Part shown: positions 6,316 to 9,919 of the stretch, one piece after another
Layout of the letters: every line of letters starts with the position of its first letter
How positions within the stretch are numbered: the stretch's first letter is position 1
Assembly: GCA_021825225.1 (NCBI GenBank)
Contig: JAKAIH010000061.1
Coordinates: 1-9,919 of the forward strand
DNA from: Pseudomonadota bacterium
Lineage (GTDB): Bacteria; Pseudomonadota; Gammaproteobacteria; Burkholderiales; SG8-39
DNA length: 9,919 nucleotides
Direction: 5' to 3'
Position numbers and translations under genes: made by a program
Notes under the pieces: generated by a model
What the model was told of the DNA's origin: nothing
What the model saw: the letters and a program-made list of their open reading frames with translations, nothing else
The model's database searches: none

Positions 6316-7230
6316 TCAGGGATAGAACAGATACAGGCGGTAACCGGTCGCCTTGACCTGCGAGCCTTCGATGAACACCTTGATCGCAATTTCGCTGTTG
6401 GCGGCGAAGCCTGCTCCGACATTGGCGTTCTTGCCGATGTAATCCTGCGGCGCAAGCACGCGCCGCACCACCGGCTGGTCCTGCGCATCAGTGAGCGTCA
6501 GCTCGAGCAGGGGGAGCTGCTGATCGAAAATGGCCCGGTTCTTGAGCGTCGCCGTCAGCACCATGACGTTCGGATTGGTCGTGTCCGCCTGCAGGTCCGA
6601 AGCTTCTATGCTCATCATTTCTATGCGTCGCGGCAGCGGCAAATCGCAGCCCAGGGTCGCGCACAGCGTAGCGGCATAGGGCTTGGCCTGCGGTACCAGC
6701 ACCATGAGCGCGCTGCGGAAATAATAGGCCGCCTGCGCTGCCAATAGCGCCAGCAAAAAGAGCGCGCCCAGCAGCCAGGGCCAGCGGCGTGCGCGCCTGG
6801 CCGGTTCGGCCGCCGCACGCGGTCCGAAATCGAATGCGCCCGGACCGGCCGCGAAATCGGCGTCGACGGACGCCAATTGCACCGGCGCGAGCTCGGGCAG
6901 CGCCACATCGGATGTTCCAGCTGCGGCCTGGATCGTGTCAGGCCCGAAATCTATGCCGACCTCGATCGCGGGCTCCGGCGCTTCGGCGCTCACGCGCATC
7001 GCTTCTTCTGCCACGGGTTCCGGTGCTGCTTGCGCAGTGGCGGCGACGGCCGGCATCGCGGGCGGACGCACCGCCAGCGCTTCGCGTTCCGGGGCGGACT
7101 CCTCGACCAGGTATTCGAGCGCGTCGAATACCTTGCTGCACTTGCCGCAGCGCACCTGTCCCGCGCGCGCGGCAAGCTGTTCCGCGTGCACGCGAAAATG
7201 CGTATGGCAGGCAGGGCAATGGGTGATCAC
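6316..7230 (-). CDS. DUF3426 membrane protein with N-terminal MJ0042-type zinc ribbon
   Basis: The product has 304 residues in three parts. Residues 1-36 form a zinc-finger-like domain with C5-x2-C8 and C28-x2-C31 (CPACHTHFRV and VRCGKCSKVFDAL). A long Ala/Pro/Glu-rich, probably disordered linker follows. A single membrane helix at about 150-171 (WPWLLGALFLLALLAA) is preceded by the basic cluster RRARR, which predicts a cytoplasmic zinc ribbon. The rest is the periplasmic DUF3426 domain (LQADTTNPNVMVLTATLKNR and so on). The function of this family is unknown. The start codon is GTG, overlapping the prmA stop by 4 bp (GTGA), with GAGGG 9 nt upstream, so translation is coupled to prmA. This prmA-DUF3426 pairing recurs in betaproteobacteria, to my knowledge. 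Confidence 0.9.
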   Translation of the reverse strand: MITHCPACHTHFRVHAEQLAARAGQVRCGKCSKVFDALEYLVEESAPEREALAVRPPAMPAVAATAQAAPEPVAEEAMRVSAEAPEPAIEVGIDFGPDTIQAAAGTSDVALPELAPVQLASVDADFAAGPGAFDFGPRAAAEPARRARRWPWLLGALFLLALLAAQAAYYFRSALMVLVPQAKPYAATLCATLGCDLPLPRRIEMMSIEASDLQADTTNPNVMVLTATLKNRAIFDQQLPLLELTLTDAQDQPVVRRVLAPQDYIGKNANVGAGFAANSEIAIKVFIEGSQVKATGYRLYLFYP

Positions 7231-8117
7231 GCGCGCAGGCCCTCGAGCAACACCCAGTCCCCATCGCGCTCACGGACAGCCATCTCGAACCAGGGCGTGT
7301 AGGCCTGCATCACCTCCTGCGCCTGCGCCGCGAGTATGCCGGACAGCGCAATGCGCCCGCCCTTGCGCGCGTGCCCGGCGAGCAGCGGTGCGAGCAGTAT
7401 CAGCGGATTGGCAAGGATATTCGCGACCACGAGGTCCGCCTGGAAGTCAGTAGCCGTCTCCGTGTCGATAAAGCGGGCTTCAACCCGGTTGCGCTGCGCG
7501 TTTGCCCGCGCCGCAACCAGCGCCAGCGGATCCACGTCCACGCCCAGCGCGGCGCCGGCGCCCAAGCGCAGCGCGGCAATGGCTAATATACCCGAACCGC
7601 AGCCGTAGTCCAGAATGCGCTCACCGCCCCGGATCGCGCGCTGCAGCCATTGCAGACACAGTCGCGTGCTGGGATGACTGCCGGTGCCGAAGGCGAGACC
7701 GGGGTCGAGCACCAGATTGACCGCCTCCGGGTCGGGCGCCGTTGCCCACGACGGAACGATCCAAAGTTTCTCCGCAATGCGGATCGGCTCGAACTGCGAT
7801 TGGCTGCGCCGCACCCAGTCCTCCTCGGCTACCGGCTCGAGGCGGTAACCCGGTACTTGCTCCAGACCGATCCTCGCGCAGGCGGCGGCAAGGAGCTGCG
7901 CGGGATCCATGCGCGGCTCGCACAGCGCGTTGATCAGGCTTTGCGGCCATGCAGTCTCGACCGGCATGCCGGGCTCGCCGTACAGCGGCGCCTCGTCGGC
8001 GGTGCCGGCGCTGGCGTCCTCCACGCTGACCGACAGTGCGCCCTGCTCGAGCAAAGCATCGCTCAGATCGTCGGCGACGCGCGCATCGGTGCGCACCAGG
8101 AGCGCTACCCAGGCCAG
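7227..8117 (-). CDS. prmA: Ribosomal protein L11 methyltransferase PrmA, probable CTG start
   Basis: PrmA trimethylates ribosomal protein L11 using S-adenosylmethionine. The class I methyltransferase core is clear: GLAFGTGSHPSTRLCLQWL, motif I LDYGCGSGILAIAA with D170, and the catalytic-loop motif NILANPL beginning at N233. The N-terminal L11-binding domain has DDLSDALLEQGALSVSVEDA. The frame upstream of DDLSDALL reads LAWVALLV where relatives read M-A-W-x-x-L, with CTG in place of the ATG. Starting there gives 296 residues, the usual length (about 293-300), with AAAGG 8 nt upstream and 4 nt after the accC stop. The next usable start, GTG at 8096, would delete the first beta strand. The open frame running back to 8309 lies inside accC and is not PrmA-like. 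Either a rare CTG start or a base error explains this. Confidence 0.9.
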   Translation of the reverse strand: MAWVALLVRTDARVADDLSDALLEQGALSVSVEDASAGTADEAPLYGEPGMPVETAWPQSLINALCEPRMDPAQLLAAACARIGLEQVPGYRLEPVAEEDWVRRSQSQFEPIRIAEKLWIVPSWATAPDPEAVNLVLDPGLAFGTGSHPSTRLCLQWLQRAIRGGERILDYGCGSGILAIAALRLGAGAALGVDVDPLALVAARANAQRNRVEARFIDTETATDFQADLVVANILANPLILLAPLLAGHARKGGRIALSGILAAQAQEVMQAYTPWFEMAVRERDGDWVLLEGLRA

Positions 8118-8121
8118 GGGA

Positions 8122-9480
8122 TCAGCCTTTCTCGAGTTTTTGCTGCGCGAGCTTTTGCTCGAGATAATGGATGCTGGTACCGCCCTTGACGAAACGTTCG
8201 TCGAGCAGCAGTTCCTGGTGCAGGGGGATGTTGGTCTGGATGCCCTGCACCGCCATCTCGGACAAGGCGATGCGCATGCGGCGCAGTGCCTGATCGCGCG
8301 TCGCCCCATAGGCGATGACTTTTCCGATCAGGGAATCGTAATTCGGCGGCACGAAATAGCCGTGATAGATGTGTGAGTCGACGCGGATACCAGGCCCCCC
8401 CGGCGGATGGTAGGACGTAATGCGGCCCGGCGAAGGCGTGAACTTGAACGGGTCCTCGGCGTTGATGCGGCACTCGATAGCGTGCCCGCGCAGCACCACG
8501 TCGCGCTGGCGCAGGCGCAGCTTTTCGCCGGCGGCGACGCGGATCTGTTCCTGCACCAGGTCCACACTGGTGATCATCTCGGTGACCGGATGCTCGACCT
8601 GGATGCGCGTGTTCATCTCAATGAAATAGAACTCCCCGCCCTCGTACAGGAACTCGAACGTGCCCACGCCGCGATAGCCGATCTTGCGGCAAGCCTCGGC
8701 GCAGCGCTCGCCGATGCGGATGCGCTGGCGCTCGGTCATCCCGGGCGCCGGCGCCTCTTCGATGATTTTCTGGTGCCGGCGCTGCATCGAACAGTCGCGC
8801 TCGCCCAGGAAGACGGCATTCTTGTATTCGTCGGCGAGCACCTGGATCTCGATGTGGCGCGGATTCTCGAGGAATTTCTCCAGGTACACCGCGGGATTGC
8901 CGAAAGCGGCTTGAGCCTCCTGCTGCGTCAGGTTCACCGCTGCGAGCAGCGCCGCCTCGGTGTGCACCACGCGCATGCCGCGCCCGCCGCCGCCGCCCGA
9001 AGCCTTGACGATCACCGGATAGCCTATCTTGCGCGCTGTCTTTACTATTTCCTCATTCTGCTCCGGCAGCGACCCCTCCGAACCGGGGACGCAGGGAACG
9101 CCGGCCTTGATCATCGCCGCCTTGGCGTTGATCTTGTCGCCCATGAGCCGTATGGTTTCCGGACGCGGACCGATGAAGACGAAACCGCTCTTCTCGACGC
9201 GTTCGGCGAAATCGGCGTTTTCCGAAAGAAAGCCGTAGCCGGGGTGGATGGCCTCGGAATCGGTCACCTCCGCCGCGCTGATAATGGCCGGGATGTTGAG
9301 ATAGCTGGCCGCGGACGCGGCCGGGCCTATGCATACGGACTCGTCGGCGAGCTTGACGTACTTCGCCTCGCTGTCGGCTTCGGAATGCACCATCACGGTT
9401 TTGATCCCCAGCTCGCGGCAGGCACGCTGGATGCGCAGGGCAATCTCGCCCCGGTTGGCGATGAGAACCTTCTTAAACAT
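8122..9480 (-). CDS. accC: Acetyl-CoA carboxylase biotin carboxylase subunit AccC
   Basis: AccC carboxylates the biotin on AccB using ATP and bicarbonate, the first half-reaction of malonyl-CoA formation for fatty-acid synthesis. The 452 residues align in number with the well-studied E. coli enzyme, and all key residues are present: K116 and K159 for ATP, the glycine loop GGGGGRGM (162-169), K238 in RRHQKII, E276, E288 and N290, then R292, Q294, V295 and E296 in [11 protein letters not shown], and R338 in ECRIN. The biotin-carboxylase N-domain ([17 protein letters not shown]) and C-domain are complete. The Shine-Dalgarno before the ATG is poor. A short open frame with a better ribosome-binding site ends 8 nt inside the gene, which may help translation. 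accB lies 93 nt upstream and prmA 4 nt downstream. Confidence 0.97.
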   Translation of the reverse strand: MFKKVLIANRGEIALRIQRACRELGIKTVMVHSEADSEAKYVKLADESVCIGPAASAASYLNIPAIISAAEVTDSEAIHPGYGFLSENADFAERVEKSGFVFIGPRPETIRLMGDKINAKAAMIKAGVPCVPGSEGSLPEQNEEIVKTARKIGYPVIVKASGGGGGRGMRVVHTEAALLAAVNLTQQEAQAAFGNPAVYLEKFLENPRHIEIQVLADEYKNAVFLGERDCSMQRRHQKIIEEAPAPGMTERQRIRIGERCAEACRKIGYRGVGTFEFLYEGGEFYFIEMNTRIQVEHPVTEMITSVDLVQEQIRVAAGEKLRLRQRDVVLRGHAIECRINAEDPFKFTPSPGRITSYHPPGGPGIRVDSHIYHGYFVPPNYDSLIGKVIAYGATRDQALRRMRIALSEMAVQGIQTNIPLHQELLLDERFVKGGTSIHYLEQKLAQQKLEKG

Positions 9481-9556
9481 GTTCGGGAGCGAAATCCGCT
9501 GCTGTGCCGGCAGACGCGCCCGCGTCCAGACCGGGGATTAGGGCCTTGCGTTTCAC
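9473..9556 (-). CDS. Possible 27-residue ORF between accB and accC
   Basis: A GTG at 9556-9554 has AGGAG 6 nt upstream (9567-9563), a better ribosome-binding site than that of accC. It opens a 27-codon frame beginning [17 protein letters not shown] whose TAA lies just inside accC, overlapping its start by 8 nt. The peptide resembles nothing I know. The layout fits a leader that couples translation to accC, but a frame of this length can arise by chance in GC-rich DNA. Confidence 0.25.
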   Translation of the reverse strand: MKRKALIPGLDAGASAGTAADFAPEHV

Positions 9557-9573
9557 TCCCTGCTCCTCACGCC

Positions 9574-9919
9574 TCAATCTATGACCACCAAAGGCTCGCC
9601 ATACTCGACCGGCTGGCCGTTCTCGACCAGTATCGCCTTGACGACGCCGTCCTTGTCGCACTCGATTTCGTTCAGCAGCTTCATCGCTTCGATGATGCAA
9701 ATGGTGTCGCCCGACTTGACCGTGTCGCCCACCTCGACGAAGGCCTTGGCCCCCGGTGAGGGTGAGCGGTAGAACGTGCCCACCATGGGCGATTTGACCA
9801 AATGACCCTGGATCTCGGCCGGCTCGGCCGCGGCGGCGGGTGCGGGCGCCGCTGGAGCTGCCGGGGCCACGACCGGACCCGGGGCGGCATAGGTGACCCC
9901 GGCACCGCCGCTCTTGACG
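9574..9919 (-). CDS. accB: Acetyl-CoA carboxylase biotin carboxyl carrier protein AccB, C-terminal part (5' end outside window)
   Basis: The C-terminal 114 residues are visible, and the frame is open to the window edge. A Pro/Ala-rich flexible linker ([14 protein letters not shown] region) precedes the biotinyl domain, which starts around [20 protein letters not shown]. The biotin-attachment motif EAMKL is present, with the lysine codon at 9679-9681, followed by exactly 34 residues to the end, as in E. coli AccB. The closing PLVVID is typical. The carrier moves the carboxyl group from AccC to the carboxyltransferase AccA/AccD, and the lysine is biotinylated by BirA. A GTG within the linker (9870) is not a real start because the linker continues upstream of it. 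accC follows after 93 nt. Confidence 0.96.
   Translation of the reverse strand, partial: VKSGGAGVTYAAPGPVVAPAAPAAPAPAAAAEPAEIQGHLVKSPMVGTFYRSPSPGAKAFVEVGDTVKSGDTICIIEAMKLLNEIECDKDGVVKAILVENGQPVEYGEPLVVID

Noticed and set aside
8118..8309. Extension of PrmA upstream to 8309
   Set aside because: The extra residues come from reading accC in another frame, and are Ser/Arg/Cys-rich and unlike PrmA.
8407..9759. A 450-codon open frame on the plus strand opposite accC and accB
   Set aside because: It lies wholly antisense to accC, whose catalytic residues are all present. Long antisense frames are common opposite GC-rich genes, and the translation resembles no family.

Overview
The window is GC-rich and densely coded, with housekeeping genes in short operons. 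The combination suggests a betaproteobacterium: accB-accC-prmA followed by a DUF3426 zinc-ribbon gene, ubiK next to comM/yifB, and a TorF-type porin ahead of glnK-amtB. This assignment rests on gene content and protein resemblance, not on a database search. No mobile element, CRISPR array, rRNA or tRNA was found.

Left end, minus strand (1-1394): a nitrogen-assimilation operon runs leftward in the order TorF/Gcw_chp-family outer-membrane porin, P-II protein glnK, then the start of the ammonium transporter amtB, which is cut by the window edge. Its upstream region (1395-1568) holds a textbook nitrogen-control promoter. There is a sigma-54 -24/-12 element, an IHF-like site, and two NtrC-like 17-bp dyads whose centres are 31 bp apart, at about -97 and -128 from the predicted transcription start. 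This is the best regulatory signal in the window, and it places the porin under the same control as the transporter.

Middle, plus strand (1644-4718): ubiK (ubiquinone-biosynthesis accessory factor), comM (YifB-family AAA ATPase), apaH (Ap4A hydrolase) and a HIT-family hydrolase are tightly packed and probably co-transcribed. They converge with the next block across a 16-bp gap.

Right half, minus strand (4735-9919): the reading order is accB (5' end outside the window), accC, prmA, a DUF3426 membrane zinc-ribbon protein, then after a 169-bp gap an adenosine-kinase-like PfkB kinase and a glycine-zipper lipoprotein. AccB and AccC are the biotin carrier and biotin carboxylase of acetyl-CoA carboxylase, and PrmA methylates ribosomal protein L11. 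The prmA reading frame has CTG exactly where the family normally has its ATG, so it probably starts at CTG or carries a base error.

I do not see a wholly new system. The observations most worth checking are the NtrC/sigma-54 control of a porin-glnK-amtB operon, the CTG start of prmA, and two short ORFs at operon junctions (between apaH and the HIT gene, and between accB and accC).
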